DNA of 64,000 nucleotides from Orbaceae bacterium ESL0721 (GTDB lineage Bacteria; Pseudomonadota; Gammaproteobacteria; Enterobacterales; Orbaceae): NCBI GenBank assembly GCA_029433365.1, contig JAQTHZ010000001.1, positions 62,001 to 126,000 of the forward strand, read 5' to 3'. Shown piece by piece: positions 18,287 to 26,841 of this stretch (position 1 is its first letter; each line of letters starts with the position of its first letter). The notes under the pieces were generated by a model. It saw only the letters and a program-made list of their open reading frames with translations, ran no database searches and was not told where the DNA came from. The position numbers and the translations under genes were made by a program.

Positions 18287-18319
18287 CAAATTAAAAAAAG
18301 TGGAAGATATATAGAATGG

Positions 18320-18547
18320 TTAATTACGTAACTTATCTGCCGCTTTTTGAAGAATGCTATACATCTCATCCTTCAATTTTAACTTCTCTTTTTTTAACTC
18401 TTCGACTGTTTTGTTAGTTTCAACCGCAATACCTGAAGTGATATTTTTAATCTGTTGATCAATCTCATTGTGTTGATCAAATAATTTTTGGAAATGTAAA
18501 TCACTGTTTTTGATTTTAGAAATTAGATCTCTATATTCTGGAAACAT
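18320..18547 (-). CDS. ydcH: YdcH family small protein (DUF465)
   Basis: A 75-residue, highly charged, helical protein of the DUF465/YdcH family (MFPEYRDLISKIKNSDLHFQKLFDQHNEID..., then LKKEKLKLKDEM). Length and pattern match E. coli YdcH (74). A perfect AAGGAG ribosome site precedes the ATG. The function of the family is unknown; the heptad-like Leu/Lys pattern suggests a coiled coil. Convergent with eptC and divergent from the dihydroorotate dehydrogenase gene. Confidence 0.88.
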   Translation of the reverse strand: MFPEYRDLISKIKNSDLHFQKLFDQHNEIDQQIKNITSGIAVETNKTVEELKKEKLKLKDEMYSILQKAADKLRN

Positions 18548-18653
18548 AATTTAACTCCTTTCTGGTTGATTAGACATTTATAACCATTTCAGCTTACAAT
18601 ATTCTCCGCTTTTTAGATAGTTGTTTTACCTCTTTTAACTGGTAGAGAATATA

Positions 18654-19718
18654 ATGAAAAATTTAACCCCCTTTTATGATCCAATGTTAAGCTATGAAGA
18701 TAACTATGCAAAAGGTCCTTTTGGATTATTTGCCACACCAGAAGAGACGCAAGATAAAAGTATAGTTGGTGATACTAAACAGCGTGAAACATTTGCCGGT
18801 TTACCAGTAAATTCACTGTTTGGTATTCCAGCTGGTCCACTCCTTAATTCCAATTATGTCAAAGCTGCTTTGGCACATGGTTTTGATCTTTGTGTTTATA
18901 AAACTGTTCGCACAGTTCCCCATAAAAGCCATCCTCTACCTAATGTCTTATCTGTTCATCCAGAAGGTAAACTATCAGCCAATAGAGATACCGTGTTTGC
19001 TGATAATAGTTATACCCAGCCACTCTCAATCACCAACTCATTTGGCGTGCCATCTTTTTCACCGGATATCTGGCAAGAGGATATGGCTGATGCAGTAAAT
19101 GCTGCCAAAGAGGGGCAGTATGTCATTGGCAGTTTCCAAGGTACCCAAGGGCGAGGGGCAATTGAAAAAGATTATGCCCTAGCTGCGCGTTTAGTATCAG
19201 AGACGAATGCTCCTATTTTGGAGGCAAACTTAAGTTGCCCAAATGAGGGGGCAGATAAATTACTCTGTTTTGATTTTGATAAAGTTGAACGGATTGCCGG
19301 TGAGATTAAAAATGCTGTTCCTGATCGTCCGCTCTTTTTAAAATTAGCCTATTTTTCCGATGATGCAGCAGTTGCACCATTATTACAAAAAATTGGTCAT
19401 ATTATTGATGGATTTAGCACAATTAATACATTATCAGCAAGGCCAATCAATAGGCAAGGTCTACCCGCTTTAGGTGCAGATCGCATAGAAGCAGGAGTTT
19501 GTGGTGATGCAATTCGCTGGGCTGGTATTGATATGGTAAGTCGCCTCGCTAGATTACGTCAAAATATGGATCTCAATTTCTCAATTATTGGTGTTGGCGG
19601 TGTCAGTACATTTGAACATTACCAGCAGCTGCGTGAAGCTGGAGCTGATGCGGTAATGAGTGCAACAGGTGCAATGTGGAATCCCAATTTAGCTAGAATG
19701 ATTAAGCGCAATTTATAA
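18654..19718 (+). CDS. Dihydroorotate dehydrogenase family protein, class-1-like
   Basis: FMN-dependent TIM-barrel enzyme expected to oxidise dihydroorotate to orotate. It carries the class 1 catalytic-loop signature NLSCPN (residues 192-197, Cys195) where class 2 PyrD enzymes, usual in gammaproteobacteria, have Ser. It lacks the N-terminal membrane-binding helix of class 2. Other family features: SITNSFGVPS, LFLKLAY, INTLSARPI and IGVGGVSTFEHYQQLREAGADAV (FMN phosphate site). At 354 residues it is about 40 longer than typical class 1A enzymes, with an extended N-terminus (first ~50 residues). The substrate could differ (class 1-like relatives include other pyrimidine oxidoreductases), so no gene symbol is given. 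It lies directly upstream of perM. Confidence 0.78.
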   Translation: MKNLTPFYDPMLSYEDNYAKGPFGLFATPEETQDKSIVGDTKQRETFAGLPVNSLFGIPAGPLLNSNYVKAALAHGFDLCVYKTVRTVPHKSHPLPNVLSVHPEGKLSANRDTVFADNSYTQPLSITNSFGVPSFSPDIWQEDMADAVNAAKEGQYVIGSFQGTQGRGAIEKDYALAARLVSETNAPILEANLSCPNEGADKLLCFDFDKVERIAGEIKNAVPDRPLFLKLAYFSDDAAVAPLLQKIGHIIDGFSTINTLSARPINRQGLPALGADRIEAGVCGDAIRWAGIDMVSRLARLRQNMDLNFSIIGVGGVSTFEHYQQLREAGADAVMSATGAMWNPNLARMIKRNL

Positions 19719-19754
19719 CAATAATTTTTACTTAATAACAATAGGAGTCATTAC

Positions 19755-20849
19755 ATGTATAAGTTATTTATGACATGGTATAACAGGCGGCTAAGTAATC
19801 CACATGTAATATCACTGTTAGTTGTTATTATCTTGCTTTTTTTAACTATCTACTTTTTCAATAAAATTTTATTACCCATCTTAATTGCAATTGTCCTCTC
19901 TTATCTCCTTGATACGCCTGTTAATTTTTTGAATAGAAAGGGGATTCCGCGTACTTTATCGGTTATTTTAGTGCTGCTAGTTTTTGTGATGGTCGTATTG
20001 GTCGGAATTATGATTCTACTACCGATTATTTGGCAACAGGGGATCAGTTTAATTAAAAATATCCCGAACATGTTAAATTTTATCAATGATATGTTATTAG
20101 CTCTGCCAAAACGGTATCCAGAATTGATTCATGTAGGTTTTTTTGATTCGATCATTCAAAGTGTAAAAGATAAAGTGGTTGAAACCGGAAACTCTCTTCT
20201 ACAATTCTCGATTGTCTCTCTGTTTAGTTTAATTTCAATTATTGTCAATGCGGTATTGATACCGGTTATGATGTTCTTTTTATTGAAAGATAAAACCAAA
20301 ATTTTGAGATACTGTTCAGCAATTCTCCCAAAAAATAGGACGATTTTAAATAAAGTTGCACAGGAGATGGATCTGCAAATTTCTAACTATATTGTCGGTA
20401 ATGTGCTACATATCATTATTTTAACTGCAACAACTTATCTACTATTTTGGTATTTTGGTCTTGATTATGGGCTATTGTTAGCAGTGCTAGTTGGGATTTC
20501 AGTACTTATTCCCTATGTTGGTATTATTATTGCGACAATCCCTGTTATCTTAATTGCACTATTTCAGTGGGGATTACATTCTGAATTTACCTATTTAATC
20601 CTTTTTTATGCAGTTATACAGATGTTAGATGGCAATTTATTGGTTCCTCTTATCTATTCAGAAAAACTTAATCTCCCACCTTTAGTTATTATGCTTGCTG
20701 TTATTATATTTGGTGGATTATGGGGATTTTGGGGGGTATTTTTTGCTATTCCATTAGCAACTTTAGTGAAAGCCGTTATTAATGCATGGCCAAAAAGTGA
20801 TGAAGTTATTGCAGATGATCTTATTTCAGATCAAATTAGTACTGATTAA
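19755..20849 (+). CDS. perM: PerM-type AI-2E family transporter
   Basis: Polytopic inner-membrane protein of the AI-2E transporter/permease superfamily. The 364 residues align with E. coli PerM (353): start YKLFMTWYNRRLSNPHVIS, then about eight membrane segments, VMMFFLLKDK in the middle and the conserved C-terminal GNLLVPLIYSEKLNLPPLVIMLAVIIFGGLWGFWGVFFAIPLATL. The substrate is not established for PerM. An AGGAG site precedes the ATG. It sits beside bcp as in enterobacteria, here convergent. The last codon and stop (GATTAA) begin a three-fold 15-bp repeat. Confidence 0.92.
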   Translation: MYKLFMTWYNRRLSNPHVISLLVVIILLFLTIYFFNKILLPILIAIVLSYLLDTPVNFLNRKGIPRTLSVILVLLVFVMVVLVGIMILLPIIWQQGISLIKNIPNMLNFINDMLLALPKRYPELIHVGFFDSIIQSVKDKVVETGNSLLQFSIVSLFSLISIIVNAVLIPVMMFFLLKDKTKILRYCSAILPKNRTILNKVAQEMDLQISNYIVGNVLHIIILTATTYLLFWYFGLDYGLLLAVLVGISVLIPYVGIIIATIPVILIALFQWGLHSEFTYLILFYAVIQMLDGNLLVPLIYSEKLNLPPLVIMLAVIIFGGLWGFWGVFFAIPLATLVKAVINAWPKSDEVIADDLISDQISTD

Positions 20850-20888
20850 AATAGAGCGGATTAAATTATTGCTGATTAAATTACTGTG
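20844..20888. repeat. Three 15-bp tandem units starting at the perM stop
   Basis: GATTAA opens each of three successive 15-base units (20844-20858, 20859-20873, 20874-20888). The first contains the last Asp codon and TAA stop of perM; since 15 is a multiple of three, the next two units repeat the stop in the same frame. Confidence 0.85.
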
Positions 20889-20902
20889 GCTGTAAAAGCA
20901 AA

Positions 20903-20935
20903 GTAGCGGAATAATCCGCTACCTATTTTATTACT
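20903..20935. terminator. Terminator between convergent perM and bcp
   Basis: Eight-base GC-rich stem (GTAGCGGA 20903-20910 with 20915-20922), ATAA tetraloop, then a T-rich tract (CTATTTTATT). The minus strand also carries a T-rich sequence after the stem, so it may serve both genes. Confidence 0.7.
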
Positions 20936-20955
20936 TATATTAATAGAGTGACTAA

Positions 20956-21432
20956 CTATTTAGCTTGCTCTTTTAAATAGTTTAAAACGACCTCATGGTG
21001 ATTGCTGGTTTTGAAATTATCAAATACTTTCTCAATTTTGCCATCTTTACTAATTAAAAAACTGATACGGTGAATACCGTTATAAGTTTTCCCCATGAAA
21101 GATTTTTCACCCCAAACACCAAATGCTTCACTAATTTCATGGTTTTCATCTGATAAGAGTGTGAAATTCAGTAACTCTTTTTCAGTAAATTTTGATAATT
21201 TTTCTGGTTTATCAGTACTGATACCAATAACAGCAACATCATATTTTTTAAAATCTTCGAAACTATCCCGTAAATTACAAGCTTGTACGGTACACCCCGG
21301 TGTCATTGCTTTAGGATAAAAATAGATCAGAATATGTTGATCCTTATAATCGTTAGAGTCAACTAATTCACCATCTTGGTCAGGTAGTGAAAAATGAGGT
21401 GCAATGTCACCTGCTTTTAGTGGGTTAAACAT
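20956..21432 (-). CDS. bcp: Thioredoxin-dependent thiol peroxidase Bcp
   Basis: Peroxiredoxin of the BCP/PrxQ class that reduces hydroperoxides with electrons from thioredoxin; cytoplasmic. The 158 residues match E. coli Bcp (156). The peroxidatic Cys47 is in TPGCTVQACNLRD and the resolving Cys52 five residues later, the E. coli-type pair. It lies 65 bases downstream of hemL on the same strand and may be cotranscribed, with a terminator shared with perM. Confidence 0.96.
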   Translation of the reverse strand: MFNPLKAGDIAPHFSLPDQDGELVDSNDYKDQHILIYFYPKAMTPGCTVQACNLRDSFEDFKKYDVAVIGISTDKPEKLSKFTEKELLNFTLLSDENHEISEAFGVWGEKSFMGKTYNGIHRISFLISKDGKIEKVFDNFKTSNHHEVVLNYLKEQAK

Positions 21433-21497
21433 ATATTAGTTACCTATCAAAAAAGTAAAATATTAATATCGATTGACGATACCATACCGGTTGTTAT

Positions 21498-22793
21498 CTA
21501 TTTAATACTATCGAAAAAACGATTTGCTGTATCAATAGTATGATTAATCTCTTTTTCTGTATGAGCAAGCGACATAAAACCTGCCTCAAATGCCGAAGGG
21601 GCGAAGTATACGCCATTGGCAAGCATATGATGATAGAATTTCTGAAATAATTCAATATTACAATTCATTACATCTTGATAACAGGTTACTTCTAGAGCAG
21701 TGGTAAAGAAGATCCCAAACATTCCACCTAGATGATTAACAATAAGTGGAATATTATGTTTTTTAGCTGCAGTAACAAGTCCCTCTGCTAAAGAGGATGT
21801 TAACTCATTAAGCTGTGAATAGATCCCAACATCGGTTAATTTGTTTAAAGCGGTATACCCAGCAGCCATAGCAACAGGATTACCAGAGAGGGTACCAGCT
21901 TGATAGATAGGACCTGTTGGGGCTAACTGTTCCATGATTTCAGCCCTTCCACCGAAGGCACCAACAGGCATACCACCACCAATTATTTTACCAAGGCAGG
22001 TGAGGTCAGGCGTCACTTGATAATACTCTTGCGCGCCGCCCAAAGCGATTCGAAAACCGGTCATTACCTCATCAATAATTAGTAGAGCGCTATATTGATC
22101 ACATAATTTACGTAAGCCTTGTAAAAATTCAGGGTGAGCGGGAATACAGTTCATATTTCCTGCAACAGGCTCAACTATAATTGCAGCAATCTCATCAGGA
22201 TAAAGTTCAAACTGCTGCTTTACTGACTCTAAATTGTTATAGTCACAAACTAGTGTATGTTTGACAAAATCACTTGGAACACCTGGCGAAGTAGGGTGCC
22301 CAAAAGTTAATGCGCCTGATCCTGCTTTGACAAGCAGATAGTCGGCATGACCATGATAACATCCCTCAAACTTAATAATTTTGTCACGACCGGTAAAGCC
22401 ACGTGCTAGGCGAATGGCGCTCATTGTCGCTTCAGTGCCTGAATTTACCATTCTTACCATATCTATCGAGGGCATCAATTCAGTAATAAGGTTAGCAACC
22501 TCAATCTCAATCTTAGTAGGGGCGCCATAACTTAATCCATTTTTAACTGCCTCAATTACTGCTCTTGAGATATCAGGATCATTATGTCCTAATATCATTG
22601 GTCCCCATGAACCTACATAATCTATATAAGCGTTATCATCTACATCATAGATATAGGCACCATTGGCATGTTTAATAAAAAGCGGTACACCGCCAACACC
22701 ATTAAAGGCACGAACTGGTGAATTGACGCCGCCTGGCATAACATTAAGCGCTTCTCGATAAAGTTTTTCTGAATTAATTATGGTATTGTGCAT
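21498..22793 (-). CDS. hemL: Glutamate-1-semialdehyde 2,1-aminomutase
   Basis: PLP-dependent enzyme converting glutamate-1-semialdehyde to 5-aminolevulinate in the C5 route to haem. The 431 residues match E. coli HemL (426). Motifs: [14 protein letters not shown] at the N-terminus, [41 protein letters not shown] and the PLP-binding Lys269 in [17 protein letters not shown]. Divergent from erpA; the pairing of a haem enzyme with a Fe-S carrier across a shared control region is also seen in other gammaproteobacteria. Confidence 0.97.
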   Translation of the reverse strand: MHNTIINSEKLYREALNVMPGGVNSPVRAFNGVGGVPLFIKHANGAYIYDVDDNAYIDYVGSWGPMILGHNDPDISRAVIEAVKNGLSYGAPTKIEIEVANLITELMPSIDMVRMVNSGTEATMSAIRLARGFTGRDKIIKFEGCYHGHADYLLVKAGSGALTFGHPTSPGVPSDFVKHTLVCDYNNLESVKQQFELYPDEIAAIIVEPVAGNMNCIPAHPEFLQGLRKLCDQYSALLIIDEVMTGFRIALGGAQEYYQVTPDLTCLGKIIGGGMPVGAFGGRAEIMEQLAPTGPIYQAGTLSGNPVAMAAGYTALNKLTDVGIYSQLNELTSSLAEGLVTAAKKHNIPLIVNHLGGMFGIFFTTALEVTCYQDVMNCNIELFQKFYHHMLANGVYFAPSAFEAGFMSLAHTEKEINHTIDTANRFFDSIK

Positions 22794-22957
22794 AAAACGG
22801 TTCTCGGTTAAATCAAGCTATTGATTAATAAAAGTTTAAAATAGATTATTTTTAACAGCATATTGTAAAAAATAATAAAAAATTTGACCGTATTTATTCA
22901 TAAAAAAGAATTAAATTCAAGATGAGCGGTGAAATTTATTAAATCAGGGTTTTCATT

Positions 22958-22987
22958 TTGCATCTTTAATTAGGGAGAGTATATAAT
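22958..22987 (+). promoter_or_regulatory. Candidate sigma70 promoter of erpA
   Basis: -35 TTGCAT (22958-22963), 18-base spacer, perfect -10 TATAAT (22982-22987), 28 bases before the erpA ATG at 23016. No IscR type 1 site is evident. Confidence 0.6.
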
Positions 22988-23015
22988 ATAGCGCTAACAA
23001 AATTAGGAGAAACAG

Positions 23016-23354
23016 ATGAGTAGTGTTGTACCGCTAAATTTTACTGATGCAGCAGCTAATAAAGTAAAAGCATTAGTAACCGAAGAGGATAATCCAAATT
23101 TAAAATTACGTGTCTATATTACCGGTGGTGGATGCAGCGGTTTTCAATATGGTTTTATGTTTGATGAAAAAGTTAATGAAGATGATATAACAATTGAAAA
23201 AAATGGCGTATCTCTTTTGATAGATCCGATGAGTTTGCAATATCTAGTTGGCGGAACTATCGACTATGTTGAAGGTTTGCAAGGTTCACGCTTTGTCGTT
23301 GATAACCCAAATGCTACAACAACATGTGGTTGTGGATCATCTTTTAGTGTGTAA
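23016..23354 (+). CDS. erpA: Iron-sulfur cluster insertion protein ErpA
   Basis: A-type Fe-S carrier that delivers clusters to apo-enzymes, including those of the isoprenoid pathway. The 112 residues match E. coli ErpA (114). The three cluster-ligand cysteines are present: Cys40 in [11 protein letters not shown], and Cys104 and Cys106 in [18 protein letters not shown] ribosome site precedes the ATG. Transcribed alone and divergently to hemL. Confidence 0.97.
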   Translation: MSSVVPLNFTDAAANKVKALVTEEDNPNLKLRVYITGGGCSGFQYGFMFDEKVNEDDITIEKNGVSLLIDPMSLQYLVGGTIDYVEGLQGSRFVVDNPNATTTCGCGSSFSV

Positions 23355-23431
23355 ATTTCTTTACCATTAAACTAATTTTTGAACGAATATAACAAAGATT
23401 GAGCAGTTAAATAATTATTTAAAATTTCCTA

Positions 23432-23459
23432 TTGACTGTGAATCTGAAATCGGTAAAAT
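23432..23459 (+). promoter_or_regulatory. Promoter of the tRNA-Leu/tRNA-Gly unit
   Basis: -35 TTGACT (23432-23437), 16-base spacer, -10 TAAAAT (23454-23459). The predicted transcript would start about 60 bases before the mature tRNA-Leu 5' end and include both tRNAs, which are only 13 bases apart. Confidence 0.65.
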
Positions 23460-23524
23460 GCACATCATTCAAAACGACAGCAGTTAACGACAAGATAGAA
23501 AAGTTAATTCTGGATAAGTTTTGA

Positions 23525-23612
23525 GCCCGGGTGGTGAAATCGGTAGACACAAGGGATTTAAAATCCCTCGGCCTTTTTGGCCGTGCGAGTTCAAGTCTCG
23601 CCCCGGGCACCA
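23525..23612 (+). tRNA. tRNA-Leu (anticodon UAA)
   Basis: A class II tRNA of 88 bases including encoded CCA. The acceptor stem is GCCCGGG (23525-23531) pairing with 23602-23608, followed by discriminator A and CCA. The anticodon arm AGGGA / TCCCT encloses loop TTTAAAA with anticodon TAA. A long variable arm (CGGCCTTTTTGGCCG) and T-loop GTTCAAGTC are clear. Confidence 0.97.
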
Positions 23613-23625
23613 CTAAACTTCCTCC

Positions 23626-23701
23626 GCGGGAATAGCTCAGTTGGTAGAGCGCAACCTTGCCAAGGTTGAGGTCGCGAGTTCGAACCTCGTTTCCCGCTCC
23701 A
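23626..23701 (+). tRNA. tRNA-Gly (anticodon GCC)
   Basis: A 76-base tRNA with encoded CCA. The acceptor stem GCGGGAA pairs with TTCCCGC (23691-23697). The D-arm reads GCTCAGTTGGTAGAGC, the anticodon loop is CTTGCCAAG region with GCC, and the T-arm contains GGTCGCGAGTTCGAACCTC-type sequence. It lies 13 bases after tRNA-Leu and directly precedes the noncoding region before the T6SS. Confidence 0.97.
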
Positions 23702-24181
23702 ATTTTCTTATATTCTTCGATCTATAAATATAGATGGATTGAATATAATTATCTAAAAACAGTTCAATATTCGAATAATATACTACGGTGTTAATGTAAA
23801 AATTAAGATCATTCAAATCTTTGATTTATATATTTAACTCACTATTTTATTTGTAATAATAACTATTCTTTCTCTCCTAAAAATTAAAAAACCAAACGTA
23901 ATAAGTTGCACTAGTTTAATTTGTTTTAGGGTTACCATTTATCAATACCTATTTTAATTTTTCTATTAAAATTTAAACTCCGCTATAAAAAGTAGATACT
24001 TTTATGTCTCAATCGTCGATAGATTTTTTAGTGTTAAAAATATCTAAAAAAATTTTTTAATATTGAATTAACATCAAACTTTTTAGAAAAAATACTAAAC
24101 GCTTAGTAACAAATTTCTGAAATAGGCAATATTGAACTTTAAATCTAAAAGTATTTGATATTTCAAATAAATAAACAAAAG

Positions 24182-24243
24182 AAGTGACCTGTATCACTTT
24201 TTTAAGATTATTAACTCTTTTAAACCATAAAGATATATATAAT
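24182..24243 (+). promoter_or_regulatory. CRP-like site and -10 box upstream of the T6SS
   Basis: AAGTGA-CCTGTA-TCACTT (24182-24199) keeps the GTGA-N6-TCAC core of CRP sites, although the outer T and A of the consensus are not kept. A perfect TATAAT is at 24238-24243 with no recognisable -35. The site centre (24190.5) to the end of the -10 is 52.5 bases, the same distance as at treB, fitting a class I CRP promoter. The leader to tssB would be about 460 bases. The short palindrome followed by T5 could instead be a terminator. Confidence 0.45.
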
Positions 24244-24596
24244 ATCTTCGTATCAGTGATTGAGCTGATTAGTAGATCTACTACTATTTAATTAATCATT
24301 ATTGAATAAATTAGTGAAAAATTTTGCTGTTTTAAACTTAATTAAAACTTATCTACATCCCCCCTCGGCACTGATTAATAAAACGCTTTTATATATTGAA
24401 CGATAAAAGTGATAAATTTGTTACTCTGAGAGATAATCATTAATAAAAAAAATAGAATATTTTAAAACAGAGTTAAATTTTATTGATTTGAAATAAACCT
24501 AATTCCGAACAAGATTTATTCAGGTTTATTGACTTCAAATTTCTAACTTTCTACAGTTGTTGTTTGTTTTTCTTTAAAAATAATGTAAATAAAATA

Positions 24597-24625
24597 TTGT
24601 CAAATTAATTTTTAAAGTGTATTTT
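24597..24625 (+). promoter_or_regulatory. Candidate sigma70 promoter proximal to tssB
   Basis: -35 TTGTCA (24597-24602), 17-base spacer, -10 TATTTT (24620-24625). It would give a leader of about 75 bases before tssB. Confidence 0.4.
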
Positions 24626-24708
24626 ATGTAACCTTTTTATATTAACTATAACAATTAGGACTGAAATTAAAGTCAACGACTAAAATTAATTTCATAAAGG
24701 AATAAAAC

Positions 24709-25203
24709 ATGTCAAAAAGCTATCAAAATGAAGTTCCATCTGCTCGTGTAAATATTCAACTAGATCTTCATACTGGTGGTGCTCAGCAAAAAGTTGAGCT
24801 GCCATTAAAAATTTTATCTGTAGGCGATTATGGTCGAGGGAAAGATAAAAGACCACTATCTGAAAGAGAGAAAGTAAAAATTGATAAAAACAATTTTGAT
24901 GCAGTATTAAAAGATTTTAGACCTGAAGCTACTATCACAGTACCAAATACCCTCGCTGATGATGGAAGTGAGATCAATGTTAACCTCGCTTTCGAATCAA
25001 TGAAAGATTTCTCTCCTGAACAAGTTGCTAAGAGTATTCCTCAACTTCGAGCTCTACTTGCCATGCGTAACTTATTAAAAGATTTAAAAGCTAACTTGCT
25101 TGATAATATAACTTTTCGTCATGAATTAGAGAAAATAGTTAAAGATGAGCAATTATCGGATGAATTGAGAGCTGAATTAGAATCAATTGTATCTAAAAGT
25201 TAA
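24709..25203 (+). CDS. tssB: T6SS contractile sheath small subunit TssB
   Basis: Forms, with TssC, the contractile sheath (VipA/VipB) that drives the Hcp tube. The 164 residues match the family (about 160-170): N-terminal SYQNEVPSARVNIQLDLHTGG, central VGDYGRG...PLSEREKVKI and the C-terminal helical region that binds TssC. An AAAGGA ribosome site lies upstream of the ATG. First gene of the T6SS locus, followed 67 bases later by tssC. Confidence 0.96.
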   Translation: MSKSYQNEVPSARVNIQLDLHTGGAQQKVELPLKILSVGDYGRGKDKRPLSEREKVKIDKNNFDAVLKDFRPEATITVPNTLADDGSEINVNLAFESMKDFSPEQVAKSIPQLRALLAMRNLLKDLKANLLDNITFRHELEKIVKDEQLSDELRAELESIVSKS

Positions 25204-25270
25204 ATTCTAATTTGTTTAATTATTAAATTACAAAGAATAATAGCGTTATAAAAAATAGGAAATAACAATA

Positions 25271-26812
25271 ATGGGTATTCAAAACGCACAGAGTGGTCAA
25301 AAAAATTCAAGTGAAACTGCTTTTCAAGATAATGGTAGTGTATATCAATCTTTATTTAGCAAAATTAATTTAAATCCAATCGAGAAAGCGGGTGAGATCG
25401 AAAAGTATGAGGATAATGATACCTTATTCGAATCTTCACAAGATGAACGCGTTACCATGGCGGTCAATGTTCTTCTTAAACTTATTCAAAACTCCTCACA
25501 AAAAGTTGAAAAATTAGATAAACATCTACTTGATTATCATATTAGTCAGATAGATCAAAAGCTAAGCCGTCAACTTGATGCCATCTTACATCATGAAACC
25601 TTTCAAGAGATCGAATCAACATGGCGCGGTTTGAACTTTTTAGTCAGTCGTACAGATTTTCGTCGTAATGTTAGAATCGAGTTATTAGATATATCAAAAG
25701 ATGAGCTTCGTCAAGATTTTGAAGATGCACCTGAAATTATTCAGACTGGTTTTTATCGACATACTTATATCCAAGAGTATGACACCCCAGGTGGTGAACC
25801 AATTGGTGTAACAATCTCAAATTATGAATTTGATCGAGATGCGCAAGATATTGCACTATTGCGTAATATTTCAAAAGTATCTGCTGCTGCGCACATGCCA
25901 TTTATTGGATCGATTGGTCCAAAATTCTTTGGTAAAGAGACCATGGAAGAGGTTGCTGCAATTAAAGATATTGCCAACTATTTTGACCGTGCAGAATATA
26001 CTAAGTGGAATAGTTTCCGTGAGACTGATGACTCTCGTTACATTGGATTGACACTGCCACGTGTGCTTGCTCGTCTACCATATGGTCCAGATACAGTTCC
26101 TGTACGCAGCTTTAATTATATTGAAGATGTAAAAGGAACCGATCACGACCGTTACTTATGGGCTAATGCATCTTATGCTTTTGCTGCTAATATGGTTCAA
26201 AGTTTCATCCGTAATGGTTGGTGTGTGCAGATTCGTGGACCGCAAGCTGGCGGACTTGTCGAAGATTTACCAATCCATCTTTATGATTTAGGAACTGGTA
26301 ATCAAGTTAAAATTCCAACTGAAGTTTTAATTCCAGAAACAAGAGAGTTTGAATTTGCCAACTTAGGTTTTATTCCTCTATCATTTTATAAAAATCATGA
26401 TTTTGCTTGCTTCTTCTCTGCTAATTCAGCGCAAAAGCCAGCCATTTATGACACCAAAGAGGCAACCGCGAATAGTCGAATTAATTCACGTTTACCTTAT
26501 ATCTTCTTGCTTTCACGTATTGCACACTATTTAAAAGTTATCCAACGAGAAAATATCGGTGCAACCAAAGATAGACGTATTTTAGAACTTGAACTAAATA
26601 AATGGATCAGTAATCTTGTTACCGAAATGACAGATCCTAGCGATGAAGTTCAAGCTTCACATCCTCTTCGCGAAGCTAAAGTAATTGTTGAAGATATCGA
26701 AGATAATCCAGGATTCTTCCGTGTCAAAACATTTTTAATTCCACATTTCCAGATTGAAGGAATGGATATTAATTTATCAATGGTATCGCAGATGCCTAAA
26801 GCTAAAGCCTAA
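25271..26812 (+). CDS. tssC: T6SS contractile sheath large subunit TssC
   Basis: Major sheath subunit. At 513 residues it is full length (family about 490-510). Characteristic segments: ESTWRGLNFLVSRTDFRRNVRIELLDIS, GEPIGVTISNYEFD, the EYTKWNSFRETDDSRYIGLTLPRVLARLPYG block and ANASYAFAANMVQSF. The N-terminal helix region (residues 40-110) contains the ClpV/TssB interaction zone by analogy. Located between tssB and tssK in the usual order. Confidence 0.97.
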   Translation: MGIQNAQSGQKNSSETAFQDNGSVYQSLFSKINLNPIEKAGEIEKYEDNDTLFESSQDERVTMAVNVLLKLIQNSSQKVEKLDKHLLDYHISQIDQKLSRQLDAILHHETFQEIESTWRGLNFLVSRTDFRRNVRIELLDISKDELRQDFEDAPEIIQTGFYRHTYIQEYDTPGGEPIGVTISNYEFDRDAQDIALLRNISKVSAAAHMPFIGSIGPKFFGKETMEEVAAIKDIANYFDRAEYTKWNSFRETDDSRYIGLTLPRVLARLPYGPDTVPVRSFNYIEDVKGTDHDRYLWANASYAFAANMVQSFIRNGWCVQIRGPQAGGLVEDLPIHLYDLGTGNQVKIPTEVLIPETREFEFANLGFIPLSFYKNHDFACFFSANSAQKPAIYDTKEATANSRINSRLPYIFLLSRIAHYLKVIQRENIGATKDRRILELELNKWISNLVTEMTDPSDEVQASHPLREAKVIVEDIEDNPGFFRVKTFLIPHFQIEGMDINLSMVSQMPKAKA

Positions 26813-26841
26813 TATCACAAAAATAAAAATCTGGGAGTGTC

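Larger units (their letters stand above)
23702..24708. other. 1-kb AT-rich noncoding region between tRNA-Gly and tssB
   Basis: No protein-coding gene can be supported here on either strand. It holds a CRP-like palindrome with a -10 box downstream (24182-24243), a perfect 14-base palindrome TAGTAGATCTACTA (24270-24283) and a second candidate promoter close to tssB (24597-24625). It probably serves as the control region of the T6SS locus. No transposase fragment or tRNA-end repeat that would mark an integrase-mediated insertion was seen. Confidence 0.6.
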
